Both the position numbers and the translations under genes were made by a program. 64,000 bases of DNA from NCBI RefSeq assembly GCF_009653635.1, contig NZ_PPFD01000005.1, positions 1 to 64,000 on the forward strand, written 5' to 3'. The notes under the pieces were generated by a model that did no database searches, was not told where the DNA came from, and saw only the letters and a program-made list of their open reading frames with translations. The DNA is from Endozoicomonas sp. OPT23. Lineage in GTDB: Bacteria; Pseudomonadota; Gammaproteobacteria; Pseudomonadales; Endozoicomonadaceae. This document shows, one piece after another, positions 28,660-37,892 of the stretch. Every line of letters begins with the position of its first letter. Position 1 is the stretch's first letter.

Positions 28660-30099
28660 ATGAATTATTCAGAGAAATTGACTCACCTTCGCCCTCAACC
28701 CAGCAGTAAATCGCCCAGAAGCCTGTTAGCGGAAACTGAAAGTGACCGTGGCCGTATCATCCAGTCAGCAGCTATTCGAAGACTGCAACAGAAAACACAG
28801 GTTTACCCTCTGGAAACCAACGCCGCTGTCAGAAGTCGCTTGACTCATTCTCTTGAGGTACAGCAGACAGGACGATTTCTGGCACAGACTATTCTGGAAA
28901 AGCTCTCTCAAGAAAACCAGCTTGGTACTCTTGGATTGACAGGAAAAGAAACCGTTTTCACCAATATCGTGGAAATGTCCTGCCTGATGCACGATGTCGG
29001 CAACCCACCCTTCGGACATTTCGGTGAAGCGGCCATCAGCAGTTGGATTCGAGCCAAAGCTACCAGTTGCCACCTGTCTGCCGCTGGCACACCATCGAAA
29101 CTGTTTACTGATACTCTGCTGCCAGATCTGGCTGTTTTTGAAGGCAATGCTCAGGGTTTAAGGATTATTCATCAACTGCAAAACCTTAACCTGACTTACT
29201 CACAACTGGCTGCACTCATGAAATACACTCGGCCGCCCTATCAGAAGAAGCCGGAACCTGCAGACAGCAATTACTATCGAAAAAAGAAACCGGGATTTTA
29301 CTACTCGGAGACTGCCCTGGTAGACGATATTCAATCACATCTCAAAATAAAGGAAGGCTGCCGTTTTCCGCTGGTTTACATCATGGAAGCGGCGGATGAT
29401 ATTTCTTACTGTATTGCTGACCTTGAGGACGCTGTTGATAAAGGCATACTTTCTTACCGTGATTTGAAGTATTACCTGCAATCTGTCTGGACGGAGTACG
29501 CAGGATCAGAGAACACTTACCTTACTAACATTATTGATCTTGCCAGCAGTCTTTCAAAACAGGAACCACACCGTTTTATTGTCAAACTCAGAACACAACT
29601 GGTCAGTGACCTGGTGGACTACGCTGCCGATCGATACCTGCAAGAACATCAGGCTGTGTTTGACGGAACCTTGGATGAACCACTGATTGATGGAGACTCT
29701 GATCAACATCTGGCCCTGAAAACACTGAAGACCATCGCTATTCGTCATGTATTCACCAGCAAGGAAAAAGAAACACCGGAACTGAGAGGTCATTCAGCCC
29801 TTATGGGCTTGCTTGATATATACCAGCCTCTTCTTGAGCTGGAAACAGAAGCGTTTACCGATATTGTATTCAAGGATCAGGAACATCATTTTCTCGAGCA
29901 GAGGCTTTTCCACCGACTTTCTGTCAAGCAGACAGCTGCCTATAAAAGAGCGGTATCAGCAATAGACAGAAAGGCCTTCAGCCTTCAGGAACAAAAGGAT
30001 CTGGAATGGTATTACCGCGCAAGACTGCTTATTGATTACATAAGCGGAATGACCGATCACTTTGTAATGGAAGAGTTTCAGAGCCTTTCCGCTATCTGA
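28660..30099 (+). CDS. dgt: Deoxyguanosinetriphosphate triphosphohydrolase
   Basis: A 479-residue HD-domain dNTPase. The metal ligands are visible in RLTHSLEVQQTGR, SCLMHDVGNPPFGHFGE and YIMEAADDISY. It cleaves dGTP (and often other dNTPs when activated) to the nucleoside and triphosphate, controlling dNTP pools and restricting phage. Its length is close to E. coli Dgt (505). It is divergent from the 5'-nucleotidase gene with about 95 bases between starts. Confidence 0.92.
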   Translation: MNYSEKLTHLRPQPSSKSPRSLLAETESDRGRIIQSAAIRRLQQKTQVYPLETNAAVRSRLTHSLEVQQTGRFLAQTILEKLSQENQLGTLGLTGKETVFTNIVEMSCLMHDVGNPPFGHFGEAAISSWIRAKATSCHLSAAGTPSKLFTDTLLPDLAVFEGNAQGLRIIHQLQNLNLTYSQLAALMKYTRPPYQKKPEPADSNYYRKKKPGFYYSETALVDDIQSHLKIKEGCRFPLVYIMEAADDISYCIADLEDAVDKGILSYRDLKYYLQSVWTEYAGSENTYLTNIIDLASSLSKQEPHRFIVKLRTQLVSDLVDYAADRYLQEHQAVFDGTLDEPLIDGDSDQHLALKTLKTIAIRHVFTSKEKETPELRGHSALMGLLDIYQPLLELETEAFTDIVFKDQEHHFLEQRLFHRLSVKQTAAYKRAVSAIDRKAFSLQEQKDLEWYYRARLLIDYISGMTDHFVMEEFQSLSAI

Positions 30100-30578
30100 C
30101 ACAGCTATATGATTGATTTAGAACAGGTTATAGACGATAGAACGATCTCTAAGTGTTTTTGCCACGGACTTGCAGAGCATCTGCTGGCCAAAGTGATTAG
30201 TCTCAGCTGACCGCAGTCTGGACACCAACTTGGCTGGCACAAAACAGTAACATTGATCCTGTCTGGTTTTAACCTTCACCTGTGTTGTTTCAGGCACTCG
30301 CCAGTACATTATTTTCTTTTTTATTAAGTACATAGACATTCTCAAGCATATTTTCAATGAGTCATAGATGCAGCTATTAGTCCTGTTTGGAGCTATTTGG
30401 TTCCCTTATATCTGCATTTGATTCTTTTTAGCACCACCTTTCAGCCATTCATCCATTTTTCATCAGTCAGCGACCTCTTTCACTCAGCTCATCGAAACTG
30501 AGTTCCTACTATTTACACAGGAGAACTAACCGCTGGCTTCGTAATAACAGCGCAAGCCGCAAAATCTGAAGGGAGCTC
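30100..30578. other. Intergenic region between dgt and the coiled-coil gene
   Basis: I see no supported gene. A 79-codon minus-strand frame (30118-30357) has no ribosome-binding site. Short inverted text CTCAG/CTGAG lies near 30481-30505. The Shine-Dalgarno GGGAG of the next gene is at 30571-30575. Confidence 0.4.
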
Positions 30579-32054
30579 ATGATGAAAGGTTTCGACCCTA
30601 TCAAGCCAGGAGGAGATTACTTTACCGGTCGTAAGGGTATTCCTCAGATCAGTATTGATAAAGAAACAGCCATGCGTGGCCGGGTAAAGCGATCCTTTGC
30701 CCAACGGCTCAACCGATGGGCCACTGTGATTGCTCACCCCAAGAGAGCTTTCAAACAACTTAAAACTGAAAAAACACTTTTGAGGGAAGAGATAAAGAAT
30801 GGATGGTTTAACAACCCTAAGGATTTGAAAGACCGTCATGCCAGCGTTACTACTGAACATATGCAACAAGTGATCAAAAACTTTCAGAAAGGTGATTCAG
30901 ACTCTGCATACAAAGATGAAAAGCTCAAGGGTGAGCTTAAACACGCTCCAGAGTGGATAGATGCTGAGAAAGAACTTGAGCAAGTTCGCTCTGTCCGTAT
31001 TGGATTTAGGGATTCCGACCCCGATGCCATGGATCCAAAAAATATGGCCTACCAGAAAGAAACCAGAAAAATTTATAGTGACTTTATGGAAGGACAGAAG
31101 AAGGCAGATACTAGAAACGAAGAAACGCTTAATGCTTTTAAAGATCTTCATGTAAGAGATGGTGAAATCGCAGATCTTCGCGGACGCATTCAGCAAAGCC
31201 GTGATGCTTTTTATCAATTCAAAGCTCGACTTGAGAAAATACCTTTCTATCGTTCAAAAGAGACTTATAAGGCAAGGGGTGAAAAAGAGTTCAAGACTAG
31301 AGATGAGTTACTTGCATTAATGAATGAATGCAGTAGTCAAATCATTGAAGACTATCAGGCAATAGAAAAAGAAATGAGCAGAAGAGCAGAAGTTAAAGAA
31401 CATTTCTACGACGCTCAGAAAGAAAGCAAAGAAACAATGAACGATGTTCAGCAAACAATGCTTTCATGGTGGTCTGATCATAAAGGTCAACTAGCTGAAA
31501 TAAAATCACTTCTTGGGGACAGTGAAGTTGACACTGTCAGATCAGATAGTGACAGTGAAATCGCCAAAAGAAAAGCTATAGGTTGGGTTCGAGAGTATCG
31601 AAAAACCGACCTGAAAGCTCTGGAAGACAAGTATGTCGAATTATCAAAAACAGAAGAATTACGCACTGAGAACAGCTCTACGCTGGCATCTTTGAGCCAG
31701 GAAATTTACTCAGGTCGAATAGCTGCTATGCGTCTTGAAGAGGCCATAAGAAAGTCAGAATCAGCCTGGGATATTGGTAAGAGCATTAATGAATATCTGG
31801 AACAAAACCAGTTACAAGCAATAAACGCTCAGATTACAATGAGTAGACCACCCTCTTATAATCAATTACCTGCTTCAACCTCGGGGTTTAATGAAGCAGA
31901 ATTTAACAAAGTAATGAAAGACCCGCTTCAAGGTCTCTCCTTTAATAGTACTCAAGCTGCCTTCTTAGCAAAAGAAGATGACGACGATGTGCCATTACTA
32001 AATCTTAGTCTTCCTCCAACACCACCGGACGAACCCAGCGCTGACGATAAGTAA
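30579..32054 (+). CDS. Large coiled-coil protein with PPxY motif (candidate effector)
   Basis: A 491-residue, highly charged, mostly helical protein with coiled-coil potential across about residues 110-410. It has no signal peptide or membrane segment. The C-terminal 75 residues appear disordered and contain PPSY (residues 424-427), a PPxY motif that binds WW domains in eukaryotic proteins, then an acidic EDDDD run and proline-rich PPTPPDEP. Of two adjacent ATGs, the second (30582) is better spaced from GGGAG. I recognise no family. The eukaryote-like motif suggests, but does not prove, that it acts inside a host cell. Confidence 0.65.
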   Translation: MMKGFDPIKPGGDYFTGRKGIPQISIDKETAMRGRVKRSFAQRLNRWATVIAHPKRAFKQLKTEKTLLREEIKNGWFNNPKDLKDRHASVTTEHMQQVIKNFQKGDSDSAYKDEKLKGELKHAPEWIDAEKELEQVRSVRIGFRDSDPDAMDPKNMAYQKETRKIYSDFMEGQKKADTRNEETLNAFKDLHVRDGEIADLRGRIQQSRDAFYQFKARLEKIPFYRSKETYKARGEKEFKTRDELLALMNECSSQIIEDYQAIEKEMSRRAEVKEHFYDAQKESKETMNDVQQTMLSWWSDHKGQLAEIKSLLGDSEVDTVRSDSDSEIAKRKAIGWVREYRKTDLKALEDKYVELSKTEELRTENSSTLASLSQEIYSGRIAAMRLEEAIRKSESAWDIGKSINEYLEQNQLQAINAQITMSRPPSYNQLPASTSGFNEAEFNKVMKDPLQGLSFNSTQAAFLAKEDDDDVPLLNLSLPPTPPDEPSADDK

Positions 32055-32061
32055 AGCTAGC

Positions 32062-32101
32062 CCCGATAAACTCAGGACCTCTACTCAACGGGGTCTTTTT
32101 C
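32062..32101 (+). terminator. Possible terminator overlapping the djlA 3' end
   Basis: CCCCG and CGGGG flank a 23-base loop and are followed by TCTTTTTCT, just after the coiled-coil gene. The sequence lies partly inside the 3' end of the convergent djlA gene. The stem is short. Confidence 0.3.
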
Positions 32102-32903
32102 TATCTTCACGAACCTGCTCATAAGCCACCTGAATTTCCTGAGCTTTCTGCTTGGCAACTTCCATCATTTCTTCAGGCAAACCTTTTGCCACCAGCTTGT
32201 CAGGGTGATGCTGGCTCATCAGCTTACGATAAGCTCGTTTCACTTCAGCGTCCGATGCCGATTCACTGACGCCTAAAACCTCATAGGCTTTTGATAAACC
32301 AAAACCACTGTTAGCCGCAGACCAGCCACCGCCTCCACCGGATTGATTCTGATAGTAGGACTGCTGGGCAATAAAACGTTGATGGATCTGCTCAAACTGT
32401 TGATCACTGACTCCCAGCGCCTGACATACCTGAACAAACACCTGCCTTTCAGCTTCAGTTAAACTGCCATCGGCGTATGCAGCCTGTAGCTGTACTTCCA
32501 GAAAAAACGGACAGAGCGTATTGAAACCAACCACTCTGCGAAATTCATGCAGGGCTGTATCGATATCAGAACCGGGTTGTTTTCCCTTATTAAACAGTTC
32601 AATCGCTGCTTTTTTCTGATCTGACGACAACCGCATTTTATTCATAATGGCAGCGGCCATTTGAATTTCATGCTCACTGACCCGGCCATCGGCCTTGGCC
32701 AGACGCCCCATCACCAGAAACGTGGCATTGAAAAAAGCACTCTGGGTTCGAAAACGATAGAAACCATTGCCGTTAGACTGGCCTTCTGTGTTTTGGGAAA
32801 TATAATTTTTATTAACCCAGGCACCTAGGAAACCACCAAAAACAGCGCCCAGCGGCCCACCAAAAAAGAAGCCGAGAAATATTCCTACCAGTATTGACGT
32901 CAT
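32085..32903 (-). CDS. djlA: DjlA-type membrane-anchored DnaJ co-chaperone
   Basis: A 272-residue type III J protein. It has an N-terminal glycine-rich membrane segment (residues 3-29), a TerB-like helical domain (about 55-185), a Gly-rich linker and a C-terminal J domain (about 203-268, with SQHHPDKLVAKG). It recruits DnaK to the cytoplasmic face of the inner membrane, and E. coli DjlA affects envelope stress signalling. Its start overlaps the murU stop by one base, so djlA-murU-amgK form an operon. Confidence 0.92.
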   Translation of the reverse strand: MTSILVGIFLGFFFGGPLGAVFGGFLGAWVNKNYISQNTEGQSNGNGFYRFRTQSAFFNATFLVMGRLAKADGRVSEHEIQMAAAIMNKMRLSSDQKKAAIELFNKGKQPGSDIDTALHEFRRVVGFNTLCPFFLEVQLQAAYADGSLTEAERQVFVQVCQALGVSDQQFEQIHQRFIAQQSYYQNQSGGGGGWSAANSGFGLSKAYEVLGVSESASDAEVKRAYRKLMSQHHPDKLVAKGLPEEMMEVAKQKAQEIQVAYEQVREDRKRPR

Positions 32904-33574
32904 TACTTCCTGCTCTGATTAAGATACTTTTCAAGTTCAGCCAGTCTTTCAGGTGTACCGACGTCGGTCCAGACACCTGTAAAATACTCACCGCTGACTC
33001 GATCATTCATCATGGCTTTTACCAATAAAGGTGCCAGACGAAAACTACTACCCACTTTTTGCCCTTCAAACAGCTCAGGAGTAAGAACACTCAAACCGCT
33101 AAAGGTAAATAAATGTTCACCTTCTGACCTGACCTGACCGCAGTCCAGGGAAAAATCTCCTTTTTCCTTGAAGTCAGGGTTATCCACAAGCACCAGATGA
33201 GCCAAACCATCAATAGTAGAGGGCAAAGTGCTGAAATCATATTCTATAAACACATCACCGTTAACCACCAGAAAAGGTTCATCGCCGAGCAATGGCATAG
33301 CATTCAAAATACCACCACCGGTTTCCAGTGGCTCAGACTCATGGGAGTAAGAAATATTTACACCAAGTTGATGACCATTGCCCAGAAAATCCACCAGCTT
33401 ATGGCCAAGCCAGGCGCAGTTAACAACAATATCCCGAAATCCGGCAGCCGCCAGATTTTCTATATGGTAGACAATCAAAGGTTTGCCCGCAGCTTTCACC
33501 AAGGGCTTGGGTACGTCTAGTGTCAACGGCCTGAGACGAGTCCCCAGACCGGCAGCAAGAATCATTGCTTTCAC
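32903..33574 (-). CDS. murU: MurNAc-1-phosphate uridylyltransferase MurU
   Basis: A 223-residue nucleotidyltransferase with the signature AAGLGTRLRPLTLDVPKPLVK (residues 7-27) and LVVNGDVFIEYD carrying the metal-binding Asp. With AmgK it bypasses de novo synthesis by turning recycled MurNAc into UDP-MurNAc. It overlaps amgK by four bases. The same amgK-murU pairing next to lptD is known in Pseudomonas, which supports the specific name over a generic sugar nucleotidyltransferase. Confidence 0.88.
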   Translation of the reverse strand: MKAMILAAGLGTRLRPLTLDVPKPLVKAAGKPLIVYHIENLAAAGFRDIVVNCAWLGHKLVDFLGNGHQLGVNISYSHESEPLETGGGILNAMPLLGDEPFLVVNGDVFIEYDFSTLPSTIDGLAHLVLVDNPDFKEKGDFSLDCGQVRSEGEHLFTFSGLSVLTPELFEGQKVGSSFRLAPLLVKAMMNDRVSGEYFTGVWTDVGTPERLAELEKYLNQSRK

Positions 33575-34605
33575 TGCTCTATTCCTGCCTGCACCAAATC
33601 AAGTCGCTGCTGAAGAATGGGCATCACGTGGTCAGTTAACCACAGACCATAAGATTCAAGTTCTGGATAATGATGACAAACTTCCAGTGCATAGTTAAAC
33701 ACCATTGGAATCTCTTTCAGGTAATCTGCTTTACCATCCCTGAACCAAAGCCGACTGAATATTCCCAAACACTTCAAATGTCGCTGCAATCCTATCCAGT
33801 CAAACCATTGCAGACAGGTTTCAAATCCCACCTTATGTAAATGAGGATGACCATTTACAAAATAGCGCAGCCAGTTTTCAACTTTGCTTCTTGGCCAGCT
33901 GATATAACAATCTTTTAATAATGAAACTGCATCGTACAAAGCAGGCCCTGACAGGGCGCCTTGAAAATCAATAACCCCTAACCGGTTTTCAGGCAGTAAC
34001 AAGAGGTTTCGGGAATGAAAATCACGATGAACCATTGCCTGCGGCTGTCTCAAAGCAGAATCGACCAACTGAGTGAAGAACAAATCATGTAAACCTGGAT
34101 GATCTTCAACACTCAGCCCCAGCAAATCCCCCAGAAACCATTGTTTATAAATACCCAGCTCAGTGGTTAACAGCTCTCGACTGTATGGCATTAATGCCTC
34201 AGCACTGCATTTCTGAAGGTTTATAATTTCCAGCAATGCCTGTCGGTAATAGATGTCCGCGGTCTGATCTGACAACTCGCCTAACAGCAATCTATCGCCG
34301 AAATCCTCTACCAGCAGAAAGCCACTCGAGTAGTCAACAGCTTTGATATCTGGGACATTAATACCACCTGCCTTCAGCATTCCGGCAATACTGACGAAAG
34401 CTCGCGAATCTTCAGTTTCAGGCGGTGCATCAACAGCGAGAACAGTGCCATCAGGGGTCTGAATACGATAGTAATGACGAAAGCCAGCATCCCCTCCGAC
34501 AGCTTTCATAGGTAAAACCGATGGCTGTGGTGGCGAAGTAGGCAGCAGAGTTTTCGAGGTCCATTCAGACAACTGCTTAAGACGGCTTGGGTCGGCTTTG
34601 CTCAT
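33571..34605 (-). CDS. amgK: N-acetylmuramate/N-acetylglucosamine kinase AmgK
   Basis: A 344-residue aminoglycoside-phosphotransferase-fold kinase. The catalytic loop reads AMVHRDFHSRNLLLL and the metal site LGVIDFQGALSGPALYDAVSLLKD. It phosphorylates MurNAc at the anomeric position in the peptidoglycan recycling route that confers intrinsic fosfomycin tolerance. It is first in the amgK-murU-djlA operon and divergent from lptD across a 479-base gap. Confidence 0.9.
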   Translation of the reverse strand: MSKADPSRLKQLSEWTSKTLLPTSPPQPSVLPMKAVGGDAGFRHYYRIQTPDGTVLAVDAPPETEDSRAFVSIAGMLKAGGINVPDIKAVDYSSGFLLVEDFGDRLLLGELSDQTADIYYRQALLEIINLQKCSAEALMPYSRELLTTELGIYKQWFLGDLLGLSVEDHPGLHDLFFTQLVDSALRQPQAMVHRDFHSRNLLLLPENRLGVIDFQGALSGPALYDAVSLLKDCYISWPRSKVENWLRYFVNGHPHLHKVGFETCLQWFDWIGLQRHLKCLGIFSRLWFRDGKADYLKEIPMVFNYALEVCHHYPELESYGLWLTDHVMPILQQRLDLVQAGIEQ

Positions 34606-35084
34606 ATCCGGCCATTAGATCCTGAGTCATTACGCCTGTCTGAGTTGGAAGGTCACAGACAAGGCATTCAAAATAAGAAGGAATAATTGCTATCGAGAGT
34701 ATCACAGAGTAGCAGTAGTGATAATAAAGAAACTGCGGCTATTTCATTGGTAACTCTTGGCTATGGCAGTTTCTACTGCCTGAGGAAAAATCAGATAAAT
34801 CTGGAAATTAAAACTCATTTCGATTTTTTTCAGGTATGATTTCCCGATTAGCTCCGGAAAGATTGTCGCTGTAGCCACTCTCAAGTACATTGATACTAAG
34901 AGAGGCTTTCATAACAGCCCCTTCTTTCGGTCAGTAGCCGGTGACAGAAATAATTTCGACCACCCACACAGACAGAGCAGACTTCAACCACTATGAGTTG
35001 TATATATCTTCGGTACTCTCATCAAAGTACCTATGAATAAGACAACATCATGGTAAGGAAAAAACGCCCGGGATTGTTGAGCTC
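34606..35084. other. Divergent promoter region between amgK and lptD
   Basis: No gene is seen. A small inverted repeat GGCAG..CTGCC lies near 34765-34780, and a TATGAT hexamer at 34835-34840 could be a -10 for lptD, though no good -35 or sigma-E box is obvious. The region must carry the promoters of both operons. Confidence 0.4.
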
Positions 35085-37892
35085 ATGGAGATGCACCAAT
35101 TACCTTTTAAACCTCGGACTCTGACTCTGGCAATTGCCGCCGTGCTGATAAGCAGCCAGCCTGTCAGTAAAGTCATGGCCGAGACGACACTGTCACCTGA
35201 CGAGCAATGGAATTGCAGTGTATCCTCCAGCAATAATGGCTGGAGTTGTTCTGTTGCGCCTGTAAAACAAGGTGACCTGCGCAGAGCTCCAAGACCTGCG
35301 CCTATTGTGACAGAAGAAAGCTTCACTCGAGCCACCGCCAACCAGCCAGCTCCAGCAGCAACCACCAGAGCCAGGGCACACCTGAGAGAGCAACTGGACT
35401 GGGTGCCTAAACAAAGGCTCCCTGAAAAGGTAAAAGTTGCACTTGAGGAAACAACTCCCTGGTGTGATGGTCGCTATGTCGAGCCGGACCGTCCAGGCAA
35501 GCACTTCAAAGGCAATTCCAAAACAGCGCCTATTGTTGCAGAGTCCGATCAATCTTCTTATGACGAAGAATCTGTAGCCACTCTGACAGGCAATGTGACC
35601 CTCAGGCAGGGTAGCCGACAAGTACAGGCTGATACCGCAAGACTCGATCGCGAAACCAACTTTGCCGAATTGGAAGGCAACGTTGTTTTCCGTGAACCCG
35701 GAACACTGCTGACCGGCGACCATGGCGACATGATGCTGGAAACGGGTCGGGCAACCATTAAAGATGCCAGTTATGTCATGCACGAAGCCCATGTTCGTGG
35801 TGACTCTTCAGAAATCGTTCGTAATGAAGACGCTGTTCTGGAACTGAATGACGCCACTTACACCAGCTGTAAGCCTGGTGATAATGGCTGGAAGCTGTCA
35901 GGCGACAGCATCACTCTTGATCCAAACACTGGTTTTGGTACGGCAAAAAATGCAGTAGTTCGTGTTAAAGGACTGCCGATTTTCTATACGCCTTATATCT
36001 ACTTCCCTATCGATGACCGCCGTCAGTCCGGTTTTCTCTACCCAACCATCGCCTTCAGTGATGATAACGGTATGGACTTAACTGCTCCGTATTACTGGAA
36101 TATTGCGCCAAATTACGACGCAACCATCACTCCACGGTATATGGCAAAACGCGGCCTATTGCTGGAAAACGAACTCAGATACATGAATGAGTCTGGCAAA
36201 GGTGAAGTGGGCGTTGCAGGTTTGGTGAACAAGGACCAGCTGGAAAAAGACAATCCTTATCAAGATAAAGATCGTTGGCTGGCCAATATCCGTTACCAGC
36301 AGAACTTCAGTCGACGCTGGACTGCCGATCTGGATTACGCCGACGCCAGTGATAAGAACTACATCAATGACTTTGGCAGCAACCTGAACCTGAGCAACAC
36401 AGCTCCTTTGAACCAGAAGATTGGCACTCAATACCAGGGTGGCAATGACTTCAATTACTGGTCTCTGAAGCTGGAAGCCCAGAAGTTCAAGAATATGAGC
36501 CAGACTTCAGACGACCCATACAATAAGCTGCCTCAGCTGGTACTGGACGGTCACTGGCAACTAGGTGAGACGCTTAACCTGAATTATCTGGCTGATTACA
36601 CACACTTTCAGCGTGCAGATGACTGGCGTTTCAAACAGGAAATTGATCATCCTGACTTTAAAAACCCGGATATCAAACGCAGTGTTTATGATGAAGGCTA
36701 TGGTATAAAACGAGCCCAGGGTGGGCGTACCTATGCCGAAGCTGGCATCAGTTACCCAATGGAAAGCCTGTGGGGCTTCCTGACACCTGAAGTTAAAGTT
36801 CGCAGTGTTAATTACAACCTGAAAGACCTTGTTGAAAGTCAGGTTCTTGCGGATCTGAAAGGCTCATATACTGGCATTCAGGATAAAGACTACACTGATT
36901 CGCCCAAGACAAACGCAGCTAGCTTCTCTCTGGACAGCGGTTTGTTCTTTGATCGTTTCACCAACCTGTTTGGTAATGCTTACACTCATACCTTCGAACC
37001 CAGAGCCAAGTATCTTTATGTTCCTTATAAAGAGAATCAGGAGTTCAACCCTAACTTCGATTCCGGAGCAGCCGGATTCAGCTATGGTTCCCTCTGGCGC
37101 GACAATCGCTTCAACGGTTATGACCGCATAGGTGATACCAATCAGATTGCTCTTGGCTTTACCACTCGTCTGATTGATGACAGTGGCTTTGAGAAAATGC
37201 GCTTTGGGTTGGGTCAGATATTTTACTTTGATGATAGAAAAGTATTCATTGCCAGTAATCTTGGCCAGCAGGGCCGCCCCGCTGACGACATTACTGACAA
37301 CTATGCAGGTTTGGACGAACGTACTAAAAACCAGCTAACGGACTCCACTTCTCCACTGGCATCCGAATTTGTCTATAACTTTACCCGTACCATGAGCCTG
37401 AAACAGGATTTCTCATGGAACACCAATGAGAACAGACTGGACAACTACAATCTGGCCTACCAGTGGAACCCTGAAGACCGCAAGGTTGTTAACCTGGGGT
37501 ACCGTTTCCAGGACAGAGTTGACCGTTATATTCTCAACGAAAATGATAAATCTACTGGTAAAACAACTGGTAACAACCTGAGTCAGGCTGATTTTTCCTT
37601 TGCCTGGCCACTGGCTTTCACCCGTAACTGGGGGGCTCTGGGCCGTTATCAGTACGATATTACTAACAAGAGGAACCTTGAGCAGCTTGCCGGTGTCGAA
37701 TACACCAGTTGCTGTTATCAGGTTCGGCTGTTCTGGCGTTCATGGATCGAATCAGATGATAATATCGACCATCCTGATCCGAAGAAGGGGATTTTCCTGC
37801 AGTTTGTCCTGAGTGGACTGGGGAATATCACCGGGAACTCCGGAACTGAATATTTGCAAGGTATCAAAGGCTACAAGATTCGCGAGAAGTAA
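35085..37892 (+). CDS. lptD: LPS-assembly outer-membrane protein LptD
   Basis: A 935-residue outer-membrane protein. It has a signal peptide (to about residue 32), an LptA-like N-terminal jellyroll (about 150-290, with DEESVATLTGNVTLRQGSRQVQADTARLD) and a large C-terminal beta barrel (about 310-920). The family's disulfide cysteines are present: Cys44 and Cys55 near the N terminus and the adjacent pair Cys876-Cys877 (YTSCCYQV). It inserts LPS into the outer leaflet with LptE. The stop overlaps the surA start (TAATG), beginning a lptD-surA-pdxA-rsmA-apaH cluster. Confidence 0.95.
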   Translation: MEMHQLPFKPRTLTLAIAAVLISSQPVSKVMAETTLSPDEQWNCSVSSSNNGWSCSVAPVKQGDLRRAPRPAPIVTEESFTRATANQPAPAATTRARAHLREQLDWVPKQRLPEKVKVALEETTPWCDGRYVEPDRPGKHFKGNSKTAPIVAESDQSSYDEESVATLTGNVTLRQGSRQVQADTARLDRETNFAELEGNVVFREPGTLLTGDHGDMMLETGRATIKDASYVMHEAHVRGDSSEIVRNEDAVLELNDATYTSCKPGDNGWKLSGDSITLDPNTGFGTAKNAVVRVKGLPIFYTPYIYFPIDDRRQSGFLYPTIAFSDDNGMDLTAPYYWNIAPNYDATITPRYMAKRGLLLENELRYMNESGKGEVGVAGLVNKDQLEKDNPYQDKDRWLANIRYQQNFSRRWTADLDYADASDKNYINDFGSNLNLSNTAPLNQKIGTQYQGGNDFNYWSLKLEAQKFKNMSQTSDDPYNKLPQLVLDGHWQLGETLNLNYLADYTHFQRADDWRFKQEIDHPDFKNPDIKRSVYDEGYGIKRAQGGRTYAEAGISYPMESLWGFLTPEVKVRSVNYNLKDLVESQVLADLKGSYTGIQDKDYTDSPKTNAASFSLDSGLFFDRFTNLFGNAYTHTFEPRAKYLYVPYKENQEFNPNFDSGAAGFSYGSLWRDNRFNGYDRIGDTNQIALGFTTRLIDDSGFEKMRFGLGQIFYFDDRKVFIASNLGQQGRPADDITDNYAGLDERTKNQLTDSTSPLASEFVYNFTRTMSLKQDFSWNTNENRLDNYNLAYQWNPEDRKVVNLGYRFQDRVDRYILNENDKSTGKTTGNNLSQADFSFAWPLAFTRNWGALGRYQYDITNKRNLEQLAGVEYTSCCYQVRLFWRSWIESDDNIDHPDPKKGIFLQFVLSGLGNITGNSGTEYLQGIKGYKIREK

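Noticed and set aside
30118-30357. 79-codon minus-strand frame after dgt
   Set aside because: No Shine-Dalgarno, no recognisable domain, and mixed composition; it could be a real small gene but cannot be supported.
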